Source: Sphingobacterium sp. (GTDB lineage Bacteria; Bacteroidota; Bacteroidia; Sphingobacteriales; Sphingobacteriaceae). Taken from it: 64,000 nucleotides of DNA. The stretch is taken from contig JAIRVH010000023.1 of assembly GCA_031253985.1 (NCBI GenBank), positions 124,001 through 188,000 of the forward strand. The letters are read 5' to 3'. A model generated the notes under the pieces. It had not been told where the DNA came from. It saw only the letters and a program-made list of their open reading frames with translations, and ran no database searches. Shown piece by piece: positions 44,968-53,964 of this stretch (the first letter of the stretch is position 1; each line of letters starts with the position of its first letter). The position numbers were made by a program, and so were the translations under genes.

Positions 44968-46002
44968 ATGTCTAGGTCCAAAAGAATTTATCAAATTGAT
45001 CTATTTCGCTTTATCGCGGCAACTGCAGTGGTTTTATATCATTATCTGTACCGAGGATATGCTGCTGGGAATATGTCCCTTTTACGGTTTGATGAAGTCG
45101 GTGAATATGTTAAATATGGCTATCTCGGTGTTGATCTATTTTTTATCATCAGTGGTTTTGTAATCGCTTTTTCCATAAAGCATCTTTCGCTGCGTAAGTT
45201 CTGCTACTCCCGCTTTAAGCGTCTATATCCGATGTATTGGATCTGCCTGATGATGACTTTTGTGGTGACCTATTTTTGGGGAGCCCCACGTTACCATGTT
45301 ACATTTGTACAACTATTAGCCAATTTGACCATGGTGCAAAAACTGTTGGGGCAAGGAGATGTTGATGGCGCCTATTGGTCGCTCTATGTGGAATTGAAGT
45401 TCTACCTGATTATAACTTTGTTCTTGATCCTGAACCGCTTTAAAAAAATCAGCTTGGATTACCTGGTTTATTTTTGGTTGCTATTGTCCAGTCTACGTTT
45501 TTTTGTCGGGCCATCGGAAATTTATGATACACTCCATGAGTTCTTTTTATTGGATTGGAGTACCTACTTTATTGCGGGAATTATATTTTGCCAGATTTTT
45601 TTGCAGGGGCCAAAACTGCAGCATATTGTCGCCTTGCCTTGGTGCTTGTACATTTCCATCGATGCTGCCGTCGGCCGTATTCACTGGCTGGAGCGTACTT
45701 TTCACAGTGACTTTTCTCCTTATATCATTGGAACTGCCATCTTTGTATTTTACCTGCTTATGTTGCTGGTTTCCTGTAAAAAACTCCAGGCGATCAATTC
45801 GCCCAGATTTGTTAAAATTGGCATGCTGACCTACCCGCTATATTTAGTCCATCAGCATATAGGTTTTATTATTTTTAATCATCTGTACCCATATTTAAAC
45901 AAATACATGTTGCTTTCGGCTGTTGTAGGTCTTATGCTCGCGATAGCTTATATCCTGAGCGATCGGATTGAACCACGGATCATGAAGTTGTTTAAATCAT
46001 AA
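44968..46002 (+). CDS. Acyltransferase-3 family membrane protein (OafA-like)
   Basis: A 344-residue protein with about ten membrane helices. 'IDLFRFIAATAVVLYHYLY' includes the catalytic His in its usual place, and 'YLGVDLFFIISGFVIAFS', 'FCYSRFKRLYPMYWI' and 'YWSLYVELKFYLII' are the standard motifs. The family transfers acetyl or other acyl groups from acyl-CoA to sugars on lipid carriers, LPS or exopolysaccharide. ATG at 44968 is preferred; the frame extends upstream to 44860 without family similarity. It is divergent from the pilus operon and separate from the exopolysaccharide locus. The substrate is unknown. Confidence 0.88.
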   Translation: MSRSKRIYQIDLFRFIAATAVVLYHYLYRGYAAGNMSLLRFDEVGEYVKYGYLGVDLFFIISGFVIAFSIKHLSLRKFCYSRFKRLYPMYWICLMMTFVVTYFWGAPRYHVTFVQLLANLTMVQKLLGQGDVDGAYWSLYVELKFYLIITLFLILNRFKKISLDYLVYFWLLLSSLRFFVGPSEIYDTLHEFFLLDWSTYFIAGIIFCQIFLQGPKLQHIVALPWCLYISIDAAVGRIHWLERTFHSDFSPYIIGTAIFVFYLLMLLVSCKKLQAINSPRFVKIGMLTYPLYLVHQHIGFIIFNHLYPYLNKYMLLSAVVGLMLAIAYILSDRIEPRIMKLFKS

Positions 46003-46045
46003 AAGGCCCGAAGGTAGTTATTACCCCGAACCTTTTCGTTTTTCA
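46001..46045 (+). terminator. Terminator of the acyltransferase gene
   Basis: AAAAGG and CCTTTT pair around an inner GGTA/TACC stem (46001-46036), with symmetrical internal loops, followed by CGTTTTT. It overlaps the end of the stop codon. Confidence 0.55.
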
Positions 46046-46125
46046 TAGGAGATGTTTTTTGCTTAACTGCGGTGTTTTTGACAACCGGGCTGAAATCCTG
46101 AATCGTTTACTGCTTTGTCTTATGG

Positions 46126-47475
46126 TTAGAAAACGAGATTCCCTTGATAGATCAGTGATTTTATGGGCGATATTCTTGAAATAGCTTCGGCTGAACAGCT
46201 CGCGTCAATAAATGCAATATCTGCACTATCTCCAATTTTAGGCCATTGCATATTTCCTTTGTCATCCAATGGGATGGGACCAGCAGTGGCAAGTTTGAGC
46301 ATGCGGGATAGCGCATATTCGGTAGCCTGCCCGTATACCTGAGCCGCAAGATTGGCCTTTTGCAACACACTCCCCGTTCCAAATGTATTCCAATGGTCCA
46401 CAATACTGTCATTGCCCGTCATGACTTTAACATTGTTTTCCATCAAGGTCGGAATCGGCATAATCAAACCACCAAATGGGATCGTCGAAACAATGCCGAT
46501 CTGCGCTGCGCCCAGTTTCTCGGCCATTTCCTGTTGTTTGGCTTTTTCCAGTCGGCCCAATACAAAACAATGGCTGAGGTAAGTCTTGCCTTTGAGAACA
46601 GGGTTCTCGTTTACTTTATTAATGAGGTATTCTACGGTTTTTAAACCTGATTCACCCGATTCATGTAAGTGAATATCTATTCCCTTGTGATGATCTAGTG
46701 CCAGCTGAACCGTAAAATCCATTGTTTTTTCAATTGCTCCATCAATGGAATAGGGATCGACTCCACCAATAAAATCGATATCGGTTTTAGCCGCTTCTTT
46801 GAGATAAGGTACGGTGTCGGTATAGTAGACACCATGCTGCGGGAAAGCCACCAGTTCAGCTCCGAATCCATTTTTCTTGTTTTCCAGCGCCAGTTGCAGA
46901 TGGCGTAAGGAGTCGAGTTTGGATGTGGGTTCAATATTGACATGGCTGCGTGCAAAAGCAGTTCCTTTGGATTGTAAAAGTTCGATGAGTTTTTCTGCCT
47001 TATAAGTCGAGTTTTTTAGCAGCCCCGGCAGAATTTTCTGTTCAAGGGCGATCATCCCTTTTACACCTCCGGGGCCGCGTCTAACAGCCTGCCATTTGTC
47101 GCCATAGTAGGTCTTATCCAAATGGATATGCATATCTTTAAAAGAAGGCAACATCAAAAGTCCTTTTGCATCGATCGCATCTACACTATTGGTATTGGCA
47201 CTGATATTTTTGATTTTTCCGTTTGCGATCTGAATGGAAAACAGACCTGTTTTTGTTGCCGTTACATTGCCATCTCCATCGTACTCAAAACCCGTTTCCA
47301 GTAGTACATTTTTAAGCGTATAGCTTTTCTTTCCTTGGTAGCCGCTCAAAAGCTCTTGATGAACTGCTTCAGGATCGGTTTTTGCAAATAGCATTTCTGG
47401 GAGGAATGTTGCTCCGGCAAGTGCTAAAGCAGAGTTCCTGATAAATTCCTTGCGGGAAAGGGCCATTGATTTCAT
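46126..47475 (-). CDS. Amidohydrolase, cytosine-deaminase-like, exported
   Basis: A 449-residue metal-dependent hydrolase. Motifs follow the CodA branch: 'MHIHLDKTYYG' (HxH metal pair), 'RSHVNIEP', 'DIHLHESGESG' (third metal His), 'LSHCFVLG', and 'MTGNDSIVDHWNTFG' (metal Asp). The N-terminus 'SRKEFIRNSALALAGATFLP' looks like a Tat-type signal with Lys in place of the first Arg, so export to the periplasm is possible. Substrates in this family include cytosine, creatinine-like and other cyclic amidines; the real one cannot be assigned here. It lies downstream of an AraC gene on the same strand. Confidence 0.8.
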   Translation of the reverse strand: MKSMALSRKEFIRNSALALAGATFLPEMLFAKTDPEAVHQELLSGYQGKKSYTLKNVLLETGFEYDGDGNVTATKTGLFSIQIANGKIKNISANTNSVDAIDAKGLLMLPSFKDMHIHLDKTYYGDKWQAVRRGPGGVKGMIALEQKILPGLLKNSTYKAEKLIELLQSKGTAFARSHVNIEPTSKLDSLRHLQLALENKKNGFGAELVAFPQHGVYYTDTVPYLKEAAKTDIDFIGGVDPYSIDGAIEKTMDFTVQLALDHHKGIDIHLHESGESGLKTVEYLINKVNENPVLKGKTYLSHCFVLGRLEKAKQQEMAEKLGAAQIGIVSTIPFGGLIMPIPTLMENNVKVMTGNDSIVDHWNTFGTGSVLQKANLAAQVYGQATEYALSRMLKLATAGPIPLDDKGNMQWPKIGDSADIAFIDASCSAEAISRISPIKSLIYQGNLVF

Positions 47476-47530
47476 TTGATTTCCTATTATGTTATTTTGT
47501 GACCGGAATAAAAAGCCTGCCAGTCTTTTA

Positions 47531-47538
47531 CAAAGTTA
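47531..47538 (-). promoter_or_regulatory. Putative -7 element of the amidohydrolase gene
   Basis: The minus strand reads TAACTTTG, matching TAnnTTTG, about 55 bases before the ATG. No -33 TTG is evident. Confidence 0.35.
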
Positions 47539-47602
47539 CATAGCTAGTGCTCTATTCCTGCTGGGAGATTTCTGCCATTCTTTGTGTGATTTATCTTTTT
47601 TT

Positions 47603-48496
47603 TCAGTCTTTCAGCGGACTTGATGTCTCGCCCACCTGAAGGTCTTCCCTAAAGTCACTTGGACTAGTACCGGTTTGCAGTTTAAAGAAATTCGAAAAAT
47701 AAGCCTGATCTGTGAAGCCCAGCTCAAAGGCTATTTCTTTGATGGATCGCTCGGTACTCTGTAAAAGGCGCTTGGCTTCCGTGCTGATCCGTTGGTGAAT
47801 AAGTTGTGTAGCCGATATTTTTAGGTGCTTTTTACACAAAATATTGAGGTAGTTGGGCGAAATATGTAGCTTTTCAGCATAAAAGGCCACAAGTTTTTGC
47901 GTTCTAAAAAATTCATCAATGAGCATATTGAATTTCGCAAGCCGCGGAACCGATTGATAGACTTTGAATTCGGTGAATGCAGACTCCGCTTCCCGGCTTA
48001 CGATGGCAGCGATGACACCCGCCCGGGCGGTTATCAATGGAATCAGTGAACTTTCTCTTTTTAACTCTTGTCTGACAGATTCAAATTCATAATGCAATTG
48101 TACGAAAGCATCCGTGGTAAGATCAATGACCGGATGGTTTTGATAATTGGTAAAGGAAAAACGGAAAAAGGGCGCAAAGTGTTCAAAGAAAGACCGTTCG
48201 ATCATCAGCTGGTAGCCTATTGTACCCGCGTAAACATGCCATTTGTGCATCTGGCCCGGAAAGAGGACATGAACCTGATGGTCTTTGATGATATGATCAA
48301 TCGAGTCAATGGTATGTATACCAGATGCTTTATCAAAGAGGTTAATAATAAAAAAATCATGCTTATGTGGTTTTTTTATGAGCCGTTCGCCATGCAGTTC
48401 ATTAAATAGGAGTTCTTCGCGTCCTGCCGTCTGTTCTTTGCGGAATCCATCCAGACCAATAACTGGCGCCCAAATTTTTGAATTTCTTTTATCCAT
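47603..48496 (-). CDS. AraC-family transcriptional regulator
   Basis: A 297-residue protein: N-terminal cupin-like domain with 'KKPHKHDFFIINLFDKASG' and 'VHVLFPGQMHKWHV', and a C-terminal AraC domain with 'VAFYAEKLHISPNYLNILCK' and 'SIKEIAFELGFTDQAYFSNF' then 'GTSPSDFRED'. The His-rich sensing part is typical of regulators that bind a small organic ligand. It is divergent from the GH127 gene and upstream of the amidohydrolase, so either may be its target; the common arrangement in Bacteroidota favours nearby regulation but does not prove it. Confidence 0.9.
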   Translation of the reverse strand: MDKRNSKIWAPVIGLDGFRKEQTAGREELLFNELHGERLIKKPHKHDFFIINLFDKASGIHTIDSIDHIIKDHQVHVLFPGQMHKWHVYAGTIGYQLMIERSFFEHFAPFFRFSFTNYQNHPVIDLTTDAFVQLHYEFESVRQELKRESSLIPLITARAGVIAAIVSREAESAFTEFKVYQSVPRLAKFNMLIDEFFRTQKLVAFYAEKLHISPNYLNILCKKHLKISATQLIHQRISTEAKRLLQSTERSIKEIAFELGFTDQAYFSNFFKLQTGTSPSDFREDLQVGETSSPLKD

Positions 48497-48817
48497 AGTA
48501 GATCATGTCAAATCTAAAATACAAAATACCCCCGAGTATTCGGTTATAAGCAACCAGGTTCACCGGTATCCCCAAAGGTTTATCAACACGAAGGATTAAA
48601 TCTCCTGAGATTGTAGCAAAAAGGGGCCTTAGTTAAAATCTGGAGAATATTGGCTAAAATAAACCTATATATAATGAGTTAATGTCATTAATTTTATAAA
48701 TGTCAGTTTAACAAGAATAAGAAAGCGCTAGCCATTTTTGAATGTGGGTTAGAGATGGATAAACCCTGGTGGAGAGATGATCCGGACACAACATTTTGGC
48801 GGATAAAAGATAGTTAT
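48497..48817. other. Divergent intergenic region between AraC and GH127 genes
   Basis: About 320 bases with no gene. The GH127 frame is open from 48755, but that extension is not a signal peptide. A minus-strand -7 element (TAGATTTG) for the AraC gene is at 48510-48517. I find no plus-strand promoter matching the consensus. Confidence 0.45.
48510..48517 (-). promoter_or_regulatory. Putative -7 element of the second AraC gene
   Basis: The minus strand reads TAGATTTG, matching TAnnTTTG, 14 bases before the ATG, which implies a very short leader. Confidence 0.4.
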
Positions 48818-51800
48818 ATGAAAAGATACAAAATATATGTTGCAGCACTTTTTACACTCTTTATCAAAACGATAGATGTAGCTGTGGCCCAGGGGGGCGA
48901 CCAAATATTGGATGGTATTGGTGAAACGGGTATGGTGGCACGGTATATCTTTGATGGTGATTTAAAGGACTGGTCGCGGAATGGACTACATGGCAAGTTC
49001 CAGGGCGAAAAAGCTTCATTTGTCGCAGATAAGCAATTCACCAAAGTACTGTCTCTTGCTGGTGGAAAGGATGATTTTATCGTATTGCCACCGCAGGCGC
49101 TCTCCGATTTAGAATCCATCAGCATAACGGGCTGGCTATACTTACGTGCAGCTCAGCCGGAGCAATATTTCTTCGATTTCGGACAGGATATAGCCCGTCA
49201 TTTTGCTGCAGCAGCAACAGGAACGGACCTGAAAAAGGGATACCAAGGGATCATCATCCAGAAGAAGGGCGAATTGAAAACTGCAGTTTCGCCAGCGGTC
49301 CCTTTAAACAGGTGGGTGCATCTGGCTATTGTGGTCAATATAGCTGCGGGCTCTATGCAAACGTATTTAGATGCTGTGCCAGTTGGAGAAGCGAAGGGTA
49401 TTCCGCAGGAACTGAGCGCGGTTTTCGGACAGACAGGGAGCAAAAGGACCTTGTATATCGGAAAATCTTTGGTAGGCGGCAATTCGAGTTTAAATGCCTT
49501 GCTCCACGATTTTCGGATCTATCGTGTGCCGCTGAACCGGAGCCAGATCAGCACGGTATACGGAAATGCGCTGAAAGGTGTGCATGAAGACCGTAGTGCC
49601 AAAGGTAAAGCCGAGGACGATCTGCCTAGCTTTCCAATGAGTAAAGCGCAGCTTTATAATGCCTATCTGACCAGTGTCGGTGATGTCAACGTAGAAACTG
49701 AAGTGGGAGAATTGCCCCGATTGCCTAGCTATGTCGTAGGGACTTATAAAGATGGCATGGTAGGCCCCAAAGTACGTGTGCTATGGCCCGCACCTACAGA
49801 CAATAGTACTGTCTTGCAGCAAACAGCCTACACCATCACCGGACGAGTTCCAGGGACTGATCTGAAACCCAAAGCAATCATCACCGTAAAAGGAAAGACC
49901 AAAGCTAACCTGCCTAGCCTGCAGCTGGAACCCTTTCATCTGGATCAGGTTTCTCTGAATACGGACGTAAAACATCAGCAGACCAAATTTATTGAAAACC
50001 GCAATAAATTCATCGATACATTGGCCAAATCGGATCCCAATTCTTTTCTCTATATGTTTCGCCACGCCTTTGGACAGCCGCAACCACAAGGAGCGCAGCC
50101 TCTGGCAGTGTGGGATAGCCAGGATATCAAGCTGAGAGGTCATGCGACGGGACATTATTTGACCGCCATCGCCCAAGCTTATGCCAGCACAGGATACGAC
50201 AAAGTTCTCCAGGCAAAATTTTTGGGAAAAATGGACACCATGGTCAACGTTCTTTATACCTTGTCGAAGTTATCAGGCAGTCCGAGACATACAGGGGAAG
50301 CTTTTATTGCTGATCCTGCAGCCGTGCCCTTTGGGCCCGGAAAATCAGCGTACGATTCTGACCTGAGCGATGAAGGAATCCGTACAGACTACTGGAACTG
50401 GGGGGGCGGATTTATCAGTGCTTACCCGCCGGATCAATTTATCATGCTTGAAAATGGGGCAAAATATGGCGGCCAGAAGAATCAGATCTGGGCTCCTTAT
50501 TATACCCTGCACAAGATCTTGGCTGGCCTTATGGATGTTTATGAAGTCAGCGGAAATAAAAAGGCATTGGAGATCGCGCAAGGAATGGGCAACTGGGTGT
50601 ATGCACGTTTAGATAAAGTCCCTACGGAGACACTGATTAAAATGTGGAATACGTATATTGCGGGTGAATTTGGGGGGATGAACGAAGTGATGGCGAGGTT
50701 ATATCGGGTGACCGGTAACCAGAACTATTTAAAAACTGCTCGTTTATTTGACAATATCGATATGTTCTACGGTAATGCTGCGCATGCACATGGGCTGGCC
50801 AAAAATGTGGACACTTTTAGAGGACTGCATGCCAATCAGCATATCCCTCAAATTGTGGGGAGCATGGAGATGTATCGCGTATCCAATGAACCGCAATATT
50901 ATAAAGTAGCGGACAACTTTTGGTATAAGGCTACCAACGACTACATGTATAGCATTGGTGGTGTGGCTGGAGCAAGAAATCCGGCCAATGCCGAGTGTTT
51001 TATCAGTCAGCCGGCGACCTTATATGAAAATGGATTTTCTGCAGGTGGGCAGAATGAAACCTGTGCGACTTATAACATGCTGAAGTTGACGAGTGACTTA
51101 TTTATGTTCGATCAGCGTGCTGAGCTGATGGATTACTATGAACGTGGATTATACAATCATATCTTAGCTTCAGTTGCAGAAAATAGTCCAGCAAACACGT
51201 ATCATGTGCCTTTGCGCGCTGGATCCCTGAAGCAGTTTGGAAATGCGGATATGAAAGGTTTTACCTGCTGTAACGGTACGGCGATTGAAAGCAGTACGAA
51301 ATTGCAGAATACTATCTACTTTAAAAGTAGGGACAATCAGTCGCTGTATGTCAATTTGTATATTCCTTCGACCTTGCATTGGACAGAGCGGGGAATCAGC
51401 GTCGAGCAAAAAACAAGTTTTCCCAAAGCGGATCATACATCGCTCACTATACAGGGGAATGGCAAATTTGATCTCCATGTTCGGGTACCGAGCTGGGCAA
51501 CAAAAGGTTTTTTTGTGACGATAAATGGGACAGCGCAAAAAATTACAGCTAAGCCGGGAACTTACCTGACTTTAAGCCGCGACTGGAAAAATGGGGACGT
51601 GATCAACCTTAAAATGCCCTTCCAGTTTCACCTTGATCCGGTCATGGACCAGCCTAATATTGCAAGTCTATTTTACGGGCCGATTTTATTGGCTGCCCAG
51701 GAGCCTGCAGCAAGAAAAGACTGGCGTAAAGTTACTTTAGATGCAAAGGATCTTGGTAAGTCGATCAAGGGGAATCCTCAAACGCTGGAATTTTATATCG

Positions 51801-51874
51801 ATGATGTGCTTTTTAAACCCTTTTATGATACCTATGGACGGCATTCGGTCTACCTGGATGTCAGCTTAAAATAG
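48818..51874 (+). CDS. Secreted GH127 beta-L-arabinofuranosidase with LamG and Ig-like domains
   Basis: A 1018-residue protein with signal peptide ('YVAALFTLFIKTIDVAVAQ'). Residues about 35-260 form a LamG/concanavalin-like domain ('ARYIFDGDLKDWSRNGLHG' to 'LLHDFRIYRVPLNRSQI'). Residues about 270-360 contain a bacterial Ig-like domain ('VRVLWPAPTDN', 'TGRVPGTDLKPKA'). The rest is the GH127 (DUF1680) catalytic part. Zinc and catalytic residues of characterised GH127 enzymes are present: Glu747 and Cys749 in 'GGQNETCATY', and Cys817-Cys818 in 'FTCCNGT', where the first Cys would be the nucleophile. It should release L-arabinofuranose from plant glycans. ATG at 48818 gives the signal peptide. 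It stands alone, divergent from an AraC regulator. Confidence 0.9.
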   Translation: MKRYKIYVAALFTLFIKTIDVAVAQGGDQILDGIGETGMVARYIFDGDLKDWSRNGLHGKFQGEKASFVADKQFTKVLSLAGGKDDFIVLPPQALSDLESISITGWLYLRAAQPEQYFFDFGQDIARHFAAAATGTDLKKGYQGIIIQKKGELKTAVSPAVPLNRWVHLAIVVNIAAGSMQTYLDAVPVGEAKGIPQELSAVFGQTGSKRTLYIGKSLVGGNSSLNALLHDFRIYRVPLNRSQISTVYGNALKGVHEDRSAKGKAEDDLPSFPMSKAQLYNAYLTSVGDVNVETEVGELPRLPSYVVGTYKDGMVGPKVRVLWPAPTDNSTVLQQTAYTITGRVPGTDLKPKAIITVKGKTKANLPSLQLEPFHLDQVSLNTDVKHQQTKFIENRNKFIDTLAKSDPNSFLYMFRHAFGQPQPQGAQPLAVWDSQDIKLRGHATGHYLTAIAQAYASTGYDKVLQAKFLGKMDTMVNVLYTLSKLSGSPRHTGEAFIADPAAVPFGPGKSAYDSDLSDEGIRTDYWNWGGGFISAYPPDQFIMLENGAKYGGQKNQIWAPYYTLHKILAGLMDVYEVSGNKKALEIAQGMGNWVYARLDKVPTETLIKMWNTYIAGEFGGMNEVMARLYRVTGNQNYLKTARLFDNIDMFYGNAAHAHGLAKNVDTFRGLHANQHIPQIVGSMEMYRVSNEPQYYKVADNFWYKATNDYMYSIGGVAGARNPANAECFISQPATLYENGFSAGGQNETCATYNMLKLTSDLFMFDQRAELMDYYERGLYNHILASVAENSPANTYHVPLRAGSLKQFGNADMKGFTCCNGTAIESSTKLQNTIYFKSRDNQSLYVNLYIPSTLHWTERGISVEQKTSFPKADHTSLTIQGNGKFDLHVRVPSWATKGFFVTINGTAQKITAKPGTYLTLSRDWKNGDVINLKMPFQFHLDPVMDQPNIASLFYGPILLAAQEPAARKDWRKVTLDAKDLGKSIKGNPQTLEFYIDDVLFKPFYDTYGRHSVYLDVSLK

Positions 51875-51914
51875 GATGCCGGCGTGCATTCCCAATTCTT
51901 TCCTAAATTCAGAT

Positions 51915-51922
51915 TACCTTTG
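51915..51922 (+). promoter_or_regulatory. Putative -7 element upstream of a 47-residue ORF
   Basis: TACCTTTG matches TAnnTTTG, about 85 bases before the ATG at 52007 and about 40 bases after the GH127 stop. Confidence 0.35.
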
Positions 51923-52006
51923 TCATAAACAATTGTATGTATGGATTGTCTACATTTAAAATTGATCGCAAAGGATGTAGACGAATTATGATGAATAGGA
52001 AATTAA

Positions 52007-52150
52007 ATGAAAGTACTGGTAATTGAAGACGCAAAAAGGATTGGCGCGGAGCAAAAAGTGAGTTATGCGTTTGAAGTGAAAAGCCAAAAAGAGGAATGGA
52101 AGCTGGTAATTGATCCACAGGGAAATGTGCTGTCGAAAATAAGAGATTAA
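52007..52150 (+). CDS. 47-residue ORF, possible fusion remnant
   Basis: The ORF starts 'MKVLVIEDAKRIG', the usual beginning of an OmpR-type response regulator, then changes to 'YAFEVKSQKEEWKLVIDPQG' and 'NVLSKIRD', which reads like the C-terminus of a PepSY-like (BLIP-like) periplasmic protein. No receiver domain, signal peptide or full PepSY domain is present. A -7 element lies upstream and a strong terminator follows by about 25 bases, so it may still be transcribed. I read it as a scar left by a deletion that joined a response-regulator start to a PepSY gene end; a genuine small protein is the alternative. Confidence 0.45.
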   Translation: MKVLVIEDAKRIGAEQKVSYAFEVKSQKEEWKLVIDPQGNVLSKIRD

Positions 52151-52173
52151 GCTGAATTGCCTGAATATTGATA

Positions 52174-52227
52174 AACCTTCATGATTTCATCGCTACTGGA
52201 GCCTGTGAAATCATGAAGGTTTTTTTT
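52174..52227 (+). terminator. Strong Rho-independent terminator
   Basis: A perfect 16-bp stem, AACCTTCATGATTTCA (52174-52189) with TGAAATCATGAAGGTT (52206-52221), followed by an eight-T tract. It closes the small-ORF transcript; it could also act for the convergent minus-strand lipoprotein gene, though the A-run on the other side is short. Confidence 0.9.
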
Positions 52228-52254
52228 GTCAATAGAATTAGCACAGCACGCTAA

Positions 52255-53274
52255 TTAGTCTTCGCCCACTTCGGCGTGGAGTTCGAAAGATAGCTTAATC
52301 TGATCCTGACCAGCAAACTTAGTTGCATAATCCGACAGATTCCAGTCTGCACGCGTAACTTTAGCTTTAGTTGTGGCATCATTAAATTTACGAAGGATAT
52401 AGCTGACATTCTTTTCCCCCTCGTTGTCTTTTCCAGCGATAAAATAAGTGATGATTCCTGTGGTCTCTATTGCTCCATTGACAGCAGAACCATCCCCGTA
52501 GGTAGTTTCTTTCGTTTGAAAGATGGCGCCAGTTCCTGTACTGCTATTGGGATTTAAAACAAACGAACCGCCTGTAAGGAATGCTTTGTAATGATCCGCG
52601 GTTGCTTTATTGCTGATGTACTGGCCCTGTATTTCTTTCGAAGAAGCATCAAATTGTTTGAATTCAATTTTATAGATACTTTCTGGGTTGATATGGGCAT
52701 GGCCGCCGGCCAAAGCTGTTCCCTTTTCGTCAAAGCTGATCGAGATGGGCTCGACCTTGTCTTTATCAGCCAGATCATGGAAATGGTCTCCATGGGCTTC
52801 TCCGGCCACTTCCGTAAACACAAGTTTGTAAGCAACTTTGGCATCTGAACCTTCTATGGTCAATGGTGATTCAACGGTCGTTGCATTTCCAGCTTTGTCG
52901 GTGACCGTAAAATGAAAATGATATGCTCCAGCTGGTGCGTCTGCAGGAACATCAACGTGTTCATGGAATGTTGCATTTTTTACACCGATATATTTCCCCT
53001 CTGTATAGGCTTTTGTCAACTTGTACTGGCCGCCACCTTCTTGATGAATCTCAATTTCAATTTTAGCAATCAGTGCTTCGGCTACAAGGTCACCTTCGAG
53101 ATGAAGATCTGATCCCGCTTTCACCGTTTTGTTGTTGCCGCTGCCGATTTCAAGTGTGCCTATCTGGGGTTTTGCAAGTGCTGGAACTTCTTCGTTATCT
53201 TTCTTACAGGAGGATAGAAATCCTAAAAGAATAGTAGTGAACAGGAAGAGGAAGCGAATGTTTCTAGTTTTCAT
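52255..53274 (-). CDS. DUF4625-type lipoprotein, His-rich
   Basis: A 339-residue lipoprotein (lipobox 'LGFLSSC', then 'KKDN'). Residues about 35-140 resemble DUF4625 ('YKLTKAYTEGKYIGVKNATF', 'HEHVDVPADAPAGAYHFHFT', 'VTDKAGNATT'). Further on are His clusters, 'GEAHGDHFHDLADKD' and 'LAGGHAHINPE', that could bind metal. It is the last gene of a minus-strand group with a TonB receptor and a second DUF4625 protein, 42 bases after the latter. It is probably displayed on the outer-membrane surface and helps the receptor capture its ligand. Metal binding is inferred from His content only. Confidence 0.7.
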   Translation of the reverse strand: MKTRNIRFLFLFTTILLGFLSSCKKDNEEVPALAKPQIGTLEIGSGNNKTVKAGSDLHLEGDLVAEALIAKIEIEIHQEGGGQYKLTKAYTEGKYIGVKNATFHEHVDVPADAPAGAYHFHFTVTDKAGNATTVESPLTIEGSDAKVAYKLVFTEVAGEAHGDHFHDLADKDKVEPISISFDEKGTALAGGHAHINPESIYKIEFKQFDASSKEIQGQYISNKATADHYKAFLTGGSFVLNPNSSTGTGAIFQTKETTYGDGSAVNGAIETTGIITYFIAGKDNEGEKNVSYILRKFNDATTKAKVTRADWNLSDYATKFAGQDQIKLSFELHAEVGED

Positions 53275-53316
53275 GTAAAATGGATTTAAAAATTTAGTTG
53301 ATAAATATGTACGGTA

Positions 53317-53793
53317 TTACTCGAGTATACGGATGCTGATTCCTTTTTGAGTGCTCCAGCCAGCTAGATCGGTGACCTGAATCATAAAATGATAATTGCC
53401 GGGATCGATATCCGCCGGTACATCGATCTTTAATTCGGCATTATACTGCTGTGGCTGACCGGGAATATTGACTGTTTTAACCAAAACAAATGGTTTGACG
53501 GGCTTTTTAATCGGCTCGATTGTGCACTCGCCAATTTCCGTGCTATGCGAGTGGTGGTCAAAATTGTGGTGTACATCAACGCTATAGCTCCCTAGGGCTA
53601 CATTGTCGGCCAGTGTACTGCGGAAAGTAAAGCTTGTGCCGCGTTTAATCGTGCTGCATTGTTTGGGGAAAGCAGTGTCGGAATCGATGGCAATGGTCGG
53701 TTTTTCAGTATCAATGCTTTCCTTATCTTTTTTACAGGCGGCAGTCATGACAAATAACGCCACAATCAGTGTATATTTTTGAAGTGCTTTCAT
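53317..53793 (-). CDS. DUF4625 lipoprotein
   Basis: A 158-residue lipoprotein (start 'MKALQKYTLIVALFVMTAAC', then 'KKDK'). It consists almost only of the DUF4625 beta-sandwich: 'FRSTLADNVALGSYSVDVHH', 'NFDHHSHS', 'AELKIDVPADIDPGNYHFMI', 'QVTDLAGWS'. The loop with five His in ten residues could bind a metal ion. ATG at 53793 is chosen because it gives a normal lipoprotein signal; earlier in-frame ATGs at 53808 and 53826 add a polar tail. It lies between the TonB receptor and a longer DUF4625 protein. Confidence 0.78.
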   Translation of the reverse strand: MKALQKYTLIVALFVMTAACKKDKESIDTEKPTIAIDSDTAFPKQCSTIKRGTSFTFRSTLADNVALGSYSVDVHHNFDHHSHSTEIGECTIEPIKKPVKPFVLVKTVNIPGQPQQYNAELKIDVPADIDPGNYHFMIQVTDLAGWSTQKGISIRILE

Positions 53794-53964
53794 GTTAAAT
53801 AGTTTCATTTTTAGATAGTTATTCATTTGTGTATGTATTAATCGGTATTCATGAGCTTGCCCTATTTATTTGTCCGTGCTGTTCATTGGGATCAAAAGGG
53901 TAATTTTGGAGCGATTGATTCTTTTTGCCATTGTTATTTTATATTTCATTATTTGTAGATAATC

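Noticed and set aside
51909..52118. 69-codon minus-strand ORF after the GH127 gene
   Set aside because: It lies opposite the 47-residue plus-strand ORF, which has better protein-like content, a -7 element and a terminator.
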